Shown piece after piece: positions 33,764 through 42,844 of a stretch of 64,000 nucleotides of DNA. Each line of letters begins with the position of its first letter. Positions within the stretch are counted from its first letter, which is position 1. The notes under the pieces are model-generated. The model saw only the letters and a list, made by a program, of their open reading frames with translations, did not search any database and was not told the DNA's origin. The DNA lies in the NCBI RefSeq assembly GCF_024494565.1, contig NZ_JANHDN010000008.1:1-64000 (forward strand). Reading direction: 5' to 3'. Both the position numbers and the translations under genes were made by a program. Source of the stretch: Halorubrum rutilum (GTDB taxonomy: Archaea > Halobacteriota > Halobacteria > Halobacteriales > Haloferacaceae).

Positions 33764-36700
33764 ATGACTCAGTCGGGGCTGTCGGACTTCTCGTCGGACG
33801 CGGACGGCGAGGGGAGCGACGGCACGGAAACCGAACGGGATGACCTCACCGCGCAGGAGGCGGCCGTCGTCGCCGGCGGCGGGCGGGGCCGCGTCAGCGA
33901 CGTCGTCGACGTCGACGAGGCGAAGTTCCCAGCGTCGACCGGGACCGTCGAGCTGATGATCACCCAGATCGACTACGCCGTCGAGGGGTACGGGAGCGAC
34001 GAGTACCCCGTCGTCCACGTGTTCGGCCGGCGACCGGCCGAGAACGTCGACGGGGACGCGGACCACCTCGACGGGGACGCCGACCGCGACGTCGTCGAAC
34101 ACCTCCGCGTCCTCGGCGTCGAGCCGTACTTCTACGTCCCCACCGACGACCTTGACCGCGACCCCGTCGAGGCGTACGACGTGGTGATCGGGACGCGTGA
34201 GGAGGGCCCGGACGGCGAGCCGTACGAGAGCATCCGCGGCGAGCCGCTCACCCGGATCGTCACCCGCACGCCCCGCGACGTGGGGAACATCCGCGACGAC
34301 TTCGAGACCACCTTCGAGGCGGACATCCTCTTCCCCAACCGCTTCCTCATCGACAACGGCCTCAACGGCGGGATCCGCGTCGAGGAGCGCCGGTTGGACG
34401 ACGAGGAGGGCACAATCCAGGTCCACGAGGGCCACCTCGAACCCGCCGAGGTCGACGCCGACCTCCGCGTGAACACCTTCGACATCGAGGTCGACGACCG
34501 CCGAGGGTTCCCCGAGGACGGCGAGGAGCCGATCATCTGTCTCACCAGTCACGACTCCTACGACGACGAGTACGTCGTCTGGCTGTACGACGCGCCGGAG
34601 GCCGAGATCCCGCCGCCCGAGGACCTCCCCGACTACGAGGGGATCGTCGGCGACGAGGGGTCGGAGCTGGAGTTTCGGGTCCGAACCTTCGAGGAAGAGG
34701 CCGCGATGCTCGACGCGTTCGTCGACTACATCGACGAGACGGACCCGGATCTCTTTACAGGGTGGAACTGCCTACCGGCGGACAGTCAAATTCTCAAAGC
34801 GGACGGGACCGAACAACGGATCGAGGACGTGTCTGTCGGAGACGAGGTCATAGGGAGCGACGAACAGCAGACGACGACCGCGGAGGTCACGAACAAGTGG
34901 GAAAGCGAGAAGGATATTCTTCGATATAGACTCGCGGACGGAACTGATCTCCGCAGTTCGGAGGACCACCGTGTGATGGTCGGTGACGACGATCAAGTCG
35001 ACTGGAAGGAGGGAAGCGAGATCGACGTCGGGGACTATCTCCTCAAGCCGCGAAAGTTGAACGTCGACTCGGAGCGTGTCCCGACCCTGAGTGACCTCGT
35101 CCCAATCGAATGCCAGCGGTTCGGAAGTAGAGAAGCAATCAAATCGTTCAAATCTGGACTTCCTTACGGTGCCGTTTCTGAACTCGCAGAGGAGTTCGAT
35201 CTCGCCACAGGAACCTTACATCACCCGAAAACAGATGTCTGGACTCCGGAGCGCTGTCTGATCGCGTCTGACCGGTACGACGTTGCGCTCCCTGACGGCG
35301 GGCGGGAGTACCGCCGCACGCGGAACGACCTCGACAGGGAACTTACCGACCACGAGATGTATCTCGCGGGACTGGTCCTCACGGACGGAACGATGTCGCC
35401 CGATGACGGAGTCCGTTTCTACAACACGCGCGAGGAGTTACACGAACAGTTCCCCGGTGAAACGCATCTCGAACCCGATGGAAAGGGATGCTACAAGCAG
35501 AACGTACTGGACTACGCTCGGATGTACGCGTTCAACGGGCTCGGGATTCCATTCGGCAATAAAAACGATGGAGAAGTCGATCTCTCGACAGTTTTCGAAC
35601 TTCCAGAATCGTATATAGAACGGTTCTTAGCGGGATTGATCGACGGAGACGGGAACATCTCATCTTCAGTGACCGTTGCGGCCGAAAATCGGTCTATCGG
35701 AGAATGGTACGTGAAGTTATTCCGCCGGCTCGGCATCTATGCAGAACAACGTGAGGACGTGGTTCGGGTCCCGGACGCAGAGCGTGAGATTCAGCGGCTC
35801 AGGGATCGGATCCTCCCGCATCTGTCTCACTCCAAAAAGCGAGAGGCGCTAAAAGCGCTGGACGGCGGAAAGAGTGGACGAAGCGAGAACATCCCGTACG
35901 CGCTCTTTGAGGCTGACACCGGCACTGACGAGAAGCGGATCGGCCGGAACAAACACCGCCGAGGAATTAATCTCAAACGCCACGAAACGACTCTCGACGA
36001 GTGGCAGGAGTACGTGTTTGTGGAGGTTGAGGACGTGGAGCGTGTCGGTACGGAGACGACCTACGACATCGAGACGACCACGCACAACTTCTTCGCAGAT
36101 GATTGTCTCGTCCATAACTGCGAGGACTTCGACGTCCCGTACTTCTTCGACCGGATGGAAGAGCTAGATCCGGGAAGCGAGTATAATCTCTCGGTGGATC
36201 GATTCTCCCGGATCGGCGAGGTGTGGCGCTCCGGCTGGGGCGGCCCGGACATCAAAGGCCGCGTCGTCTTCGACCTGCTGTACGCGTACAAGCGCACGAT
36301 GTTCACCGAGCTGGAGTCGTACCGCCTCGACGCGGTCGGCGAGCGCGAGCTCGGCGTCGGGAAGGAGCGCTACGCCGGCGACATCGGCGACCTCTGGGAG
36401 CGGGACCCCGAGCGGCTCCTGGAGTACAGCATCCGGGACGTGGAGCTGTGCGTCGAGATCGACCGGGCGCAGGACGTGATCGCCTTCTGGGACGACGCCC
36501 GGAAAATCGTCGGCTGTAAGCTGGAGGACGCGACGACGCCCGGCGACGCGGTCGACATGTACGTGCTCCACATGGCGTACGGGAACTTCGCGCTCCCGTC
36601 GAAGGGCCAACAGGAGGCCGAGGAGTTCGAGGGCGGCGCGGTGTTCGACCCGATATCGGGGGTCCGCGAGATGGTGAGCGTGCTCGACCTGAAGTCGTTA

Positions 36701-37933
36701 TACCCCATGTCGATGGTGACGATCAACGCGTCACCCGAGACGAAGGTCGACCCCGCGGAGTACGACGGCGAGACGTACCGGACTCCGACGGGCGTCCACT
36801 TTCGGAAGGAGCCCGACGGTATCATCCGGGAGATGGTGAACGAACTGCTCGACGAGCGCGAGGAGAAGAAGGCGCTCCGGAACGAACACGATCCCGGAAC
36901 CGAAGCGTACGAGCAGTACGACCGTCAGCAGGGAGCTGTCAAGGTCCTGATGAACAGCCTGTACGGCGTTTTCGGCTGGGATCGATTCAGGCTGTACGAC
37001 CGCGAGATGAGCGCTGGCGTCACTTCTACCAACCGAAAGGTGATCGACTTCACCGCCGACGTGACCGAGGAGCTAGACAGAAAAGTTACATACGGGGATA
37101 CCGATTCGGTCATGCTCTCGCTGGGGGATCTATCGAAAGGGAAGGCGATCGAGACCTCCTTCGAGATCGCGGACCACATCAACGCCCGGTACGACGACTT
37201 CGCGCGCGAGGAGCTCAACGCCGACTCGCACCGCTTCGAGATCGAGTTCGAGAAGCTCTATCGGCGGTTCTTCCAGGCGGGCAAGAAGAAGCGGTACGCC
37301 GGGCACATCATCTGGAAGGAGGGGAAAGACGTCGACGACATCGACATCACCGGCTTCGAGTACAAGCGCTCGGACATCGCCGGCATCACGAAGGAGGTCC
37401 AGCAGAACGTCATCGAAACGATCGTGACGGGCGACGACATCGACGAGGACATGGAGGAGGTGAAGGCGTACCTCGTGGACGTCATCGCCCGCGTGCTCGA
37501 CGGCGACGTCGACCTCGAAGAGATCGGGATCCCCGGCGGGATCGGGAAAAAGCTCGACGCCTACGAGACGCCGACCGCGCAGGTCCGGGGGGCGAAGTAC
37601 GCCAACCTGATGCTCGGCACCAACTTCGGGAGCGGGTCGAAGCCGAAGCGGCTGTACATCGAGAAGGTCCACCCGGACTTCTGGGAGCGGATGGAGGAAG
37701 ACGAGGGCCTCGACCCGCAGCGCGACGGGCTGTACGGGGAGTTCAAGCGCGACCCGGACGTGATCTGCTTCGAGTACGCCGACCAGGTCCCGGACGAGTT
37801 CGAGGTGGACTGGGAGAAGATGCTGGACAAGACGCTGAAGGGACCCATCGAGCGCGTGATCGAGGCGCTCGGGATGTCCTGGGAGGAGGTCAAGACCGGC
37901 CAGGAGCAGACCGGACTCGGCTCGTTCATGTAG
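33764..37933 (+). CDS. polB: Family B DNA polymerase with intein
   Basis: A 1389-residue precursor: a 939-residue replicative PolB interrupted by a 450-residue intein. Exonuclease motif I is FDIEVDD (about 238-244). Exo II is split by the intein (GWN before it, CEDFDVPYF after it), and Exo III is YSIRDVELC. Polymerase motifs are DLKSLYPMS (motif A), KVLMNSLYG (motif B) and YGDTDSVML (motif C), then KKRYAG. The protein ends with TGLGSFM, a possible PCNA-binding peptide. The ATG at 33764 has TTTTTTA at 33734-33740, 24-30 nt upstream. Codon usage changes inside the intein and in parts of the extein near motifs B and C. Confidence 0.95.
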   Translation: MTQSGLSDFSSDADGEGSDGTETERDDLTAQEAAVVAGGGRGRVSDVVDVDEAKFPASTGTVELMITQIDYAVEGYGSDEYPVVHVFGRRPAENVDGDADHLDGDADRDVVEHLRVLGVEPYFYVPTDDLDRDPVEAYDVVIGTREEGPDGEPYESIRGEPLTRIVTRTPRDVGNIRDDFETTFEADILFPNRFLIDNGLNGGIRVEERRLDDEEGTIQVHEGHLEPAEVDADLRVNTFDIEVDDRRGFPEDGEEPIICLTSHDSYDDEYVVWLYDAPEAEIPPPEDLPDYEGIVGDEGSELEFRVRTFEEEAAMLDAFVDYIDETDPDLFTGWNCLPADSQILKADGTEQRIEDVSVGDEVIGSDEQQTTTAEVTNKWESEKDILRYRLADGTDLRSSEDHRVMVGDDDQVDWKEGSEIDVGDYLLKPRKLNVDSERVPTLSDLVPIECQRFGSREAIKSFKSGLPYGAVSELAEEFDLATGTLHHPKTDVWTPERCLIASDRYDVALPDGGREYRRTRNDLDRELTDHEMYLAGLVLTDGTMSPDDGVRFYNTREELHEQFPGETHLEPDGKGCYKQNVLDYARMYAFNGLGIPFGNKNDGEVDLSTVFELPESYIERFLAGLIDGDGNISSSVTVAAENRSIGEWYVKLFRRLGIYAEQREDVVRVPDAEREIQRLRDRILPHLSHSKKREALKALDGGKSGRSENIPYALFEADTGTDEKRIGRNKHRRGINLKRHETTLDEWQEYVFVEVEDVERVGTETTYDIETTTHNFFADDCLVHNCEDFDVPYFFDRMEELDPGSEYNLSVDRFSRIGEVWRSGWGGPDIKGRVVFDLLYAYKRTMFTELESYRLDAVGERELGVGKERYAGDIGDLWERDPERLLEYSIRDVELCVEIDRAQDVIAFWDDARKIVGCKLEDATTPGDAVDMYVLHMAYGNFALPSKGQQEAEEFEGGAVFDPISGVREMVSVLDLKSLYPMSMVTINASPETKVDPAEYDGETYRTPTGVHFRKEPDGIIREMVNELLDEREEKKALRNEHDPGTEAYEQYDRQQGAVKVLMNSLYGVFGWDRFRLYDREMSAGVTSTNRKVIDFTADVTEELDRKVTYGDTDSVMLSLGDLSKGKAIETSFEIADHINARYDDFAREELNADSHRFEIEFEKLYRRFFQAGKKKRYAGHIIWKEGKDVDDIDITGFEYKRSDIAGITKEVQQNVIETIVTGDDIDEDMEEVKAYLVDVIARVLDGDVDLEEIGIPGGIGKKLDAYETPTAQVRGAKYANLMLGTNFGSGSKPKRLYIEKVHPDFWERMEEDEGLDPQRDGLYGEFKRDPDVICFEYADQVPDEFEVDWEKMLDKTLKGPIERVIEALGMSWEEVKTGQEQTGLGSFM
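34769..36118 (+). other. Intein in PolB exonuclease domain, with LAGLIDADG homing endonuclease
   Basis: 450 residues in frame, from Cys1 (CLPADSQILKADGTEQRIED, block A) to the terminal His-Asn (CLVHN, block G), with Cys as the +1 extein residue. Block B is SSEDHRVMV, block F YDIETTTHNFFA. Two dodecapeptide motifs, LAGLVLTDG and LAGLIDGDG, show a DOD-type homing endonuclease that looks intact (no stop or frameshift). Codons are visibly richer in A/T-ending choices than in flanking polB, a sign of recent horizontal arrival. Insertion is directly after GWN of exonuclease motif II. Confidence 0.95.
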
Positions 37934-38066
37934 CCGAGTCGTCTCGGAGAAAGCTCTTTTCGATCGTTGGAAAAATTCTTACCGAATTCAAGAGTTTTGA
38001 CGGGGGAATGCGTAACCATTAACCCCCTCAACCACCACCGTAAACGTACGAGGCACGAGAATACAC

Positions 38067-38987
38067 ATGGCTACTCTCGAAATCAACGATCTTCACGCAC
38101 GAGTGGCGGAAGAGGGCGGCGAACGCATCCTTCGGGGGGTCGACCTGACCGTCGAGTCCGGGGACATCCACGCGCTGATGGGACCGAACGGCTCCGGGAA
38201 GTCGACGCTCGCGAAGGTCATCGCCGGCCACCCGGCGTACGAGGTCACCGACGGGGAGATCCTGCTCCACCTCGACGAGGCGGACGTCGCCGACGTCGAC
38301 GCCGACCTCGACGACGAGGACTACCACTGGGAGCTCCTGGAGCTGGAGCCGAACGAGCGCGCCGCGCTCGGCATCTTCCTCGGCTTCCAGTACCCGGCGG
38401 AGATCGAGGGCGTCACCATGACGAACTTCCTCCGGCAGGCGCTCAACGCCAAGGCGGACGAGCGCGAGGAGCTGTTCGAGGACGAGGAGGCCGAGGAGGC
38501 CGACGCCGACGAGGACGACGAGGGGTACGAGACCTCCCCGATGGAGGGCCCCGCCGACGACGGCGAGATCGGCGTCGCCGAGTTCCAGCAGATCCTCTCG
38601 GAGAAGATGGAGCTGCTCGACATGGACGAGAAGTTCATGCAGCGCTACCTCAACGCCGGCTTCTCCGGGGGCGAGAAGAAGCAGAACGAGGTCCTGCAGG
38701 CCGCGATGTTAGAGCCCGCGATCGCCGTGCTCGACGAGATCGACTCCGGGCTCGACATCGACCGGCTCCAGGACGTCTCGAAGGGGATCAACGCGCTCCG
38801 CGACGAACAGGGCACGGGCGTCCTCCAGATCACCCACTACCAGCGCATCCTCGACTACGTCGAGCCCGACCACGTCCACGTCATGCTCGACGGCGAAGTC
38901 GTCAAGAGCGGCGGCGCGGAGCTCGCCGAGAAGCTCGAGGACAAGGGGTACGACTGGGTCCGCGAGGACGCGTTCGAGGCGGCGTAA
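38067..38987 (+). CDS. sufC: Fe-S assembly ATPase SufC
   Basis: A 306-residue ABC-type ATPase, longer than bacterial SufC (~250) because of an acidic insert at about 130-170 ([18 protein letters not shown]). Walker [10 protein letters not shown] is at 39-47, the signature [10 protein letters not shown] at about 196-205, and Walker [12 protein letters not shown] at about 219-229. It drives the SufBCD scaffold that builds Fe-S clusters. A TATA-like GTAAACGT (38039-38046) is 21-28 nt before the ATG, and a GGGGGAATG/CATT-AA-CCCCC imperfect stem (38002-38028) lies further up. It is the first gene of the suf group. Confidence 0.95.
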   Translation: MATLEINDLHARVAEEGGERILRGVDLTVESGDIHALMGPNGSGKSTLAKVIAGHPAYEVTDGEILLHLDEADVADVDADLDDEDYHWELLELEPNERAALGIFLGFQYPAEIEGVTMTNFLRQALNAKADEREELFEDEEAEEADADEDDEGYETSPMEGPADDGEIGVAEFQQILSEKMELLDMDEKFMQRYLNAGFSGGEKKQNEVLQAAMLEPAIAVLDEIDSGLDIDRLQDVSKGINALRDEQGTGVLQITHYQRILDYVEPDHVHVMLDGEVVKSGGAELAEKLEDKGYDWVREDAFEAA

Positions 38988-39039
38988 CCATAAATGGTCA
39001 CGCGACAGGAATAAACGGGGAAACACGTAACATAAAATC

Positions 39040-40470
39040 ATGAGTTCACAACAAGACGACCTCAAGGAGACAGACACCGAGGCCCGCTTCGAGTTCAAGA
39101 AGGAGGAGAAGTCCGCCTTCCAGACCGAGAAGGGCCTCACCGAGGAGACGGTCCGCGTCATCTCGGAGGACAAGGACGAACCGGAGTGGATGCTGGAGCG
39201 GCGCCTGCGCGCGCTCGAACAGTTCCAGGAGATGCCGATGCCGACCGACTGGCCCGGGCAGCCGGACCTGAGCGAGGTCGACGTCGACGAGATCATCCCG
39301 TACATCCGGCCCGACGTCGACGTCCGCGCGGGCGTCGACGACTGGACGGAGCTCCCGGACGAGATCAAGGACACCTTCGACAAGCTGGGCATCCCGGAGG
39401 CCGAGAAGAACGCGCTCTCCGGCGTCGGCGCGCAGTACGAGTCGGAGGTCGTCTACCAGAACATGCAGGAGCGCTGGGAGGAGAAGGGCGTCATCTTCTG
39501 TAACATGGACGAGGCCGTCCAGGAGCACGAGGAGCTCGTCCGCGAGCACTTCATGACGAAGTGCGTCCCGCCGAGCGACAACAAGTTCGCGGCGCTCCAC
39601 GGCGCCATCTGGTCCGGCGGCTCGTTCGTCTACGTGCCGGAGAACACCACGGTCGACATGCCGGTGCAGGCGTACTTCCGGATGAACTCCGAGGGGATGG
39701 GCCAGTTCGAGCACACGCTCATCATCGCCGAGGAGGGCTCCGAGGTCCACTACATCGAGGGCTGTTCCGCCCCGAAGTACTCGGCGTTCAACCTCCACTC
39801 CGGCGGGGTCGAGGTGTTCGTCGGGGAGGACGCGCACGTCCAGTACTCCACGGTGCAGAACTGGTCGAAGAACACGTACAACCTGAACACGAAGCGCGCC
39901 ATCGCCGAGAAGGGCGGGCGCATGGAGTGGATCTCCGGGTCGATGGGGTCGAAGGCGACCATGCTGTACCCCTCGACGATCCTGAAGGGACGCGGCGCCT
40001 CCGACAACCACATCACCATCGCCTTCGCGGGCGAGGGCCAGGACATCGACACCGGCGCGAAGGTGTACCACAACGCGCCGGAGACGAAGTCGACCGTCGA
40101 GTCGAAGTCGATCGCGAAGGACGGCGGCCGCACGAACTACCGCGGCCTCGTCCACATCGCCGACGGCGCCGAGAACTCCTCGACCGCCGTGGAGTGCGAC
40201 GCGCTGATGTTCGACAACGAGTCGACCTCCGACACGATGCCGTACATGGAGATCAACGAGTCGAAGGTCGACGTCGCCCACGAGGCGACCGTCGGGAAGA
40301 TCGGCGACGAGGACATCTTCTACCTCCAGTCGCGCGGCCTCGACGACGACGACGCCAAGCAGATGATCGTCTCGGGCTTCATCGAGCCCATCACGGAGGA
40401 GCTACCCATCGAGTACGCCGTCGAGCTCAACCGGCTCGTCGAGCTGGAGATGGAGGGCTCGCTCGGATAA
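39040..40470 (+). CDS. sufB: Fe-S cluster assembly scaffold SufB
   Basis: A 476-residue SufB. Beta-helix core segments such as GGSFVYVPENTTVDMPVQA, AEEGSEVHYIEGCSAP (with a core Cys), ILKGRGASDNHITIA, and the C-terminal YAVELNRLVELEMEGS are typical. It accepts sulfur and assembles nascent clusters with SufC and SufD. Its own TATA-like AATAAAC (39010-39016) lies 24-30 nt before the ATG, so it can be transcribed separately from sufC; the 52-bp gap also holds the palindrome CCATAAATGG. It is followed at 1 nt by sufD. Confidence 0.95.
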   Translation: MSSQQDDLKETDTEARFEFKKEEKSAFQTEKGLTEETVRVISEDKDEPEWMLERRLRALEQFQEMPMPTDWPGQPDLSEVDVDEIIPYIRPDVDVRAGVDDWTELPDEIKDTFDKLGIPEAEKNALSGVGAQYESEVVYQNMQERWEEKGVIFCNMDEAVQEHEELVREHFMTKCVPPSDNKFAALHGAIWSGGSFVYVPENTTVDMPVQAYFRMNSEGMGQFEHTLIIAEEGSEVHYIEGCSAPKYSAFNLHSGGVEVFVGEDAHVQYSTVQNWSKNTYNLNTKRAIAEKGGRMEWISGSMGSKATMLYPSTILKGRGASDNHITIAFAGEGQDIDTGAKVYHNAPETKSTVESKSIAKDGGRTNYRGLVHIADGAENSSTAVECDALMFDNESTSDTMPYMEINESKVDVAHEATVGKIGDEDIFYLQSRGLDDDDAKQMIVSGFIEPITEELPIEYAVELNRLVELEMEGSLG

Positions 40471-40471
40471 C

Positions 40472-41692
40472 ATGAGCACGAAGCAAATCGAGAGCCTCTC
40501 GGAGGACACGGTACGACGCATCGCCGACGAACGCGACGAGCCCGAGTGGCTCCTCGAGACCCGTCTGAACGCGCTCGCCGCGCTGGAGACGGCCGATCTG
40601 CCGGACGTCATCCAGACGCCCGGCCGCCGCTGGACCGACCTGGAGGCGCTCGACTTCGAGTCGCTCGTCGACCCGCTGAACCAGTCCGACGCCACGGAGC
40701 GGGCGGCCGGCGACGACGAGGTCGTCGTCCTCCCGTTCACCGAGGCGTTCGACGAGTACGGCGACGTCATCGAGGCGAACTTCGGCTCGGTGCTCGACCC
40801 GGAGCACAACTACCTCACGGCGCTGTCGGTCGCGCTGTTCACCACCGGCACGTTCGTCTACGTCCCCGAGGGCGTCGACGTCGAGGACGTGACGGTGCGC
40901 GCGGAGATGAACTCCCGCTCGCTGTTCAGCCAGACGCTCGTGGTCGCCGAGGAGTCGTCGTCTGTGACGATCCTCGAATCGATCACGTCCGGTGACGGCG
41001 AGGCCGCCGTCGACGGCGACCGGTACTTCTCGAACCTCGTCGAGATCGCCGCAGGCGAGAACGCGAACGTGCAGTTCGGCTCGCTCCAGAACCTCGACGA
41101 CGACTCGTACACCTACTCGCTGAAGCGCGGCGTGACGGACGCGTACGCGACGGTCGACTGGATCGAGAGCAACTTCGGCTCGAAACTCACCCGCTCGGAC
41201 GTCGAGACCGAGCTGAACGGCGACGGCTCCGAGAGCCAGATCGTCGGGACGTTCTTCGGCACCGACGACCAGCACTTCGACCTGAACGCCCGGGTCTGGC
41301 ACCAGGCCGAGCACACGACGGCCGACCTCGTCACGCGCGGGGTGCTCGACGACGTGGCCCGCTCCGTCTACGAGGGCGTCCAAGACGTCGGCGAGGACGC
41401 GTGGAACACGTCCAGCTACCAGCGCGAGAACACGCTGATGCTGTCGGACGACGCCGAGGCCGACGCGTCGCCGAAGCTGATCATCCACAACCACGACACC
41501 GAGGCGTCGCACTCCGCGACGGTCGGGCAGGTCGACGCCGAGGACCTGTTCTACCTCGAGAGCCGCTCGATCGACTCCCGCACGGCGCGGAACATGCTCG
41601 TCGAGGGCTTCTTCGTGCCCGTGTTAGAGGAGATCGCGGTCGACGAGTTCCGCGACGACGTTCAGGAGCTCGTCTTCGAGCGGCTCCAGTAG
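40472..41692 (+). CDS. sufD: Fe-S cluster assembly protein SufD
   Basis: A 406-residue SufD, paralogous to SufB. It has the same beta-helix organisation (GTFVYVPEGVDVEDVTVRA; SQTLVVAEESSSVTILESI; LIIHNHDTEASHSATVG) and a C-terminal IDSRTARNMLVEGFF region. It forms the SufBC2D scaffold and stabilises iron entry. The start at 40472 is one nucleotide after the sufB stop, so translation is coupled. Gene order C-B-D is common in archaea. No SufS, SufE or SufU is present in this window, so the sulfur donor must be elsewhere. Confidence 0.94.
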   Translation: MSTKQIESLSEDTVRRIADERDEPEWLLETRLNALAALETADLPDVIQTPGRRWTDLEALDFESLVDPLNQSDATERAAGDDEVVVLPFTEAFDEYGDVIEANFGSVLDPEHNYLTALSVALFTTGTFVYVPEGVDVEDVTVRAEMNSRSLFSQTLVVAEESSSVTILESITSGDGEAAVDGDRYFSNLVEIAAGENANVQFGSLQNLDDDSYTYSLKRGVTDAYATVDWIESNFGSKLTRSDVETELNGDGSESQIVGTFFGTDDQHFDLNARVWHQAEHTTADLVTRGVLDDVARSVYEGVQDVGEDAWNTSSYQRENTLMLSDDAEADASPKLIIHNHDTEASHSATVGQVDAEDLFYLESRSIDSRTARNMLVEGFFVPVLEEIAVDEFRDDVQELVFERLQ

Positions 41693-41801
41693 ACGGCCGG
41701 CCGCGTTCGAACGCGTGTCGCCGCGGTTCTCGTTTTTTGTGCCGCTGACGTCCCGGGTGAAGGGGAACTCCTTAAGTCGGACTACGCCTGAGCACGAGTG
41801 T

Positions 41802-41843
41802 ATGCGAACGGGCGTATCGAGCGGCGACGGGTGGTGGCCGTGA
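41802..41843 (+). CDS. 13-residue mini-ORF coupled to ferritin-like gene
   Basis: A TATA-like TTAAG (41772-41776) is 26-30 nt before this ATG, placing it at the predicted 5' end of a leaderless message. It encodes MRTGVSSGDGWWP and its TGA (41841-41843) overlaps the GTG (41840) of the ferritin-like gene in a GTGA arrangement. The short length, WWP end and overlap suggest a leader peptide that hands ribosomes to the next gene, but it could be chance. Confidence 0.45.
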   Translation: MRTGVSSGDGWWP

Positions 41844-42325
41844 GCGTGAGCCAGCGGATCGGCTCCGACGACCAGCTCGCCCGCCTGTTACAGATCGGGA
41901 TCGTGTTGGAGGAGGTGGTCGAGGCGCGGGCCCACCACCACTACCGCGGGGTCGACGACGAGCTCGACGACGAGATCGAGGCGCTGCTCGCGGACGCGGC
42001 CGAGGAGTCGGCCGACCACCGCGAGCGGCTGGAGTCGCTGATCGCCGGGCTCGGGGTCGACAGCGTCCCGTTCGACGAGATCGAGTCGCTCGTCGACGCC
42101 CGCTACGGGCGGACGAAGCCCGAGGACTTCGACGGGATCCTGTACGACCAGCTGTGCAACGAGGAGACGGCCTACAAGTTCTACGACGACCTCATCGAGG
42201 CGATCGAGGCGTCCGACGCGGCGTTCTCGATCGACCGGGAGCGCCTCCTGGAGACGTTACGGACGATCCGGGAGGAGGAGGCCGAGGGCGTCAGCGAGGT
42301 CACGGAGGTCATGGAGCGACGATGA
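41840..42325 (+). CDS. Ferritin-like four-helix protein
   Basis: A 161-residue helical protein of the ferritin-like superfamily seen beside SirR regulators in haloarchaea. Possible metal ligands are in VLEEVVEARAHHHY (about 20-33), EESADHRERLE (about 57-67) and CNEETAYKFYDD (about 113-124). The exact activity (iron storage, rubrerythrin-like or other) cannot be told. The GTG start at 41840 is preferred: sequence MSVSQRIGSDDQLARLLQIG fits homologues, and the GTG overlaps the stop of the upstream mini-ORF. An alternative GTG at 41798 adds 14 residues. Its TGA overlaps the ATG of a second mini-ORF leading to the regulator. Confidence 0.82.
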   Translation: MSVSQRIGSDDQLARLLQIGIVLEEVVEARAHHHYRGVDDELDDEIEALLADAAEESADHRERLESLIAGLGVDSVPFDEIESLVDARYGRTKPEDFDGILYDQLCNEETAYKFYDDLIEAIEASDAAFSIDRERLLETLRTIREEEAEGVSEVTEVMERR

Positions 42326-42372
42326 ACCGGCGTATCGAACCGACGACGAGCCCCGACGGAGGAGAGCCGTGA
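42322..42372 (+). CDS. 16-residue bridging mini-ORF
   Basis: ATG 42322 overlaps the stop of the ferritin-like gene (ATGA), the frame reads MNRRIEPTTSPDGGEP, and its TGA (42370-42372) overlaps the GTG start of sirR (GTGA). It fills exactly the gap between the two genes. It may relay terminating ribosomes; whether the peptide matters is unknown. Confidence 0.45.
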   Translation: MNRRIEPTTSPDGGEP

Positions 42373-42806
42373 ACACCGCAGACCAGTACCTCAAGACGAT
42401 ATACGTCGTACAGGAACAGGAAGACGGGCCGGCCTCGACGGGGTCGATCGCCGACGCCCTCGACGTGAGCCCAGCGAGCGCGAACGAGATGATCGGGAAG
42501 CTGGAGGAGCGCGGGCTCGCCGAGCACGAGAAGTACAAGGGCGTCCGGCTCACCGACGACGGGATCGTCCGGGCGCGGGACGCGCTCCAGACGTACTGCA
42601 TCATCGAGCGCTTCCTCGCGAACGTCCTCGGCGTCGAGGAGTTCCGCGAGGAGGCGCACGAGCTGGAGGCCGTCATCGACGACACCGTCGCCGAGCGGCT
42701 CGACACGATCATCGACCGGCAGCCGGAGTGCCCGGACTGCTTCGACCCCGAGACCGACGCCTGCGCGTGTCTGGAGGTCGCGATGGCGCCGGTCGAGTCA
42801 GACTGA
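42369..42806 (+). CDS. sirR: DtxR/SirR-family metal-dependent repressor
   Basis: A 145-residue DtxR-like regulator. The N-terminal winged helix (about 1-62) contains GSIADALDVSPASANEMIGKL as the recognition unit. The metal-binding dimerisation domain (about 63-135) has the HELEAVID segment with the expected E/H ligands, then a Cys-rich CPDCFDPETDACAC stretch near the end. The SH3 domain of classical DtxR is absent, as in SirR. It senses Fe or Mn and represses uptake genes. A GGAGGAGA Shine-Dalgarno-like sequence (42357-42366, inside the mini-ORF) precedes the GTG. Five DtxR-type palindromes occur 9-19 kb away in this window. Confidence 0.9.
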   Translation: MNTADQYLKTIYVVQEQEDGPASTGSIADALDVSPASANEMIGKLEERGLAEHEKYKGVRLTDDGIVRARDALQTYCIIERFLANVLGVEEFREEAHELEAVIDDTVAERLDTIIDRQPECPDCFDPETDACACLEVAMAPVESD

Positions 42807-42844
42807 GCCAGGGGCCCCGAACCGTCGGGAGGTCTCTGCGATCC

